A stretch of 64,000 nucleotides of DNA, from positions 2,914,001 through 2,978,000 of the forward strand of contig JAEUWY010000006.1 of assembly GCA_022059125.1 (NCBI GenBank), read 5' to 3'. Shown here in pieces: positions 63,932-64,000 of the stretch. The position numbers and the translations under genes are program-made. Source of the DNA: Corynespora cassiicola (taxonomy: Eukaryota > Ascomycota > Dothideomycetes > Pleosporales > Corynesporascaceae). The notes below the pieces were generated by a model that searched no databases, was not told where the DNA came from, and worked only from the letters and a program-made list of their open reading frames with translations. Every line of letters begins with the position of its first letter. Within the stretch, counting starts at the first letter, position 1.

Positions 63932-64000
63932 GATTGCTGTGGGGGGGTTGTTGATTGGAAAGGTACGCACAGCTAGCGATGACTCCAAATTCCACGATTT

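Noticed and set aside
1..64000. A Starship-type giant element (tyrosine recombinase captain, cargo of NLR and DUF genes)
   Set aside because: NLR-like and DUF genes are present, but no DUF3435-type tyrosine recombinase or matching borders can be read in the window.

Overview
The window is nuclear DNA of a filamentous ascomycete (Pezizomycotina; a Dothideomycete is my best guess, an inference from gene content only). Short introns of about 45-100 nt with GT..AG ends and CTAAC/CTGAC-like branch sites, Fot1/pogo-type DNA transposons with TA target duplications, Tad-type LINE and Copia elements, NACHT-WD40 proteins, CYP505 and fungus-only families all point there. GC-rich, compact host genes alternate with AT-richer, transposon-filled stretches.

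Layout. 1-2242: 5' part of a Tad-like LINE on the minus strand. 3064-5171: a NACHT-WD40 (NLR-like) gene cut off at its 5' side by a Copia retrotransposon (5172-10619; 139-bp LTRs, a primer site matching the 5' half of initiator tRNA-Met, one gag-pol frame broken at a C8 run). 11102-11611: a DUF6914-like gene split by one TAG. 12079-13911: a decayed pogo-like element. 14444-14977: a small membrane protein gene. 16325-16904: a decayed repeat plus a diverged solo LTR. 17514-20572: a gene for a signal-anchored surface protein with an intact, young-looking pogo-like element (17804-19654, 545-aa transposase) inside an exon. 21012-21338: a small secreted Cys-rich protein. 24196-25782: an AIM6-type phosphodiesterase. 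26493-31986: two pogo-derived elements in opposite orientation whose inner 869 bp look identical, flanking an intact 739-aa membrane-protein gene.

33533-36951 holds a truncated DNA glycosylase, a GFA-domain protein and a secreted EthD-domain protein. 38263-49590 looks like a block of tailoring enzymes: P450, flavin oxidoreductase (OYE family, one frameshift), FAD-dependent phytoene-desaturase-like oxidoreductase, SDR and a second P450, interrupted by nested transposons, with no polyketide, peptide or terpene synthase in view. 49740-51000 is another decayed transposase. 52624-53106 encodes a stand-alone RNase III-like domain that lacks several catalytic acids. 54034-55479 (DUF7924 type) meets, tail to tail and overlapping, a CYP505-type P450 whose reductase half is lost. 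That P450 shares a minisatellite-bearing promoter region with a divergent MFS transporter (57723-59921). The right end has a complete pterin-4a-carbinolamine dehydratase gene and a TPR-like protein gene running towards the window edge.

Several apparent frameshifts resolve into introns (both P450s at 38-50 kb, CYP505, MFS, dehydratase, GFA); the real breaks are stated in the entries. All names rest on motif reading by eye, without a database search.
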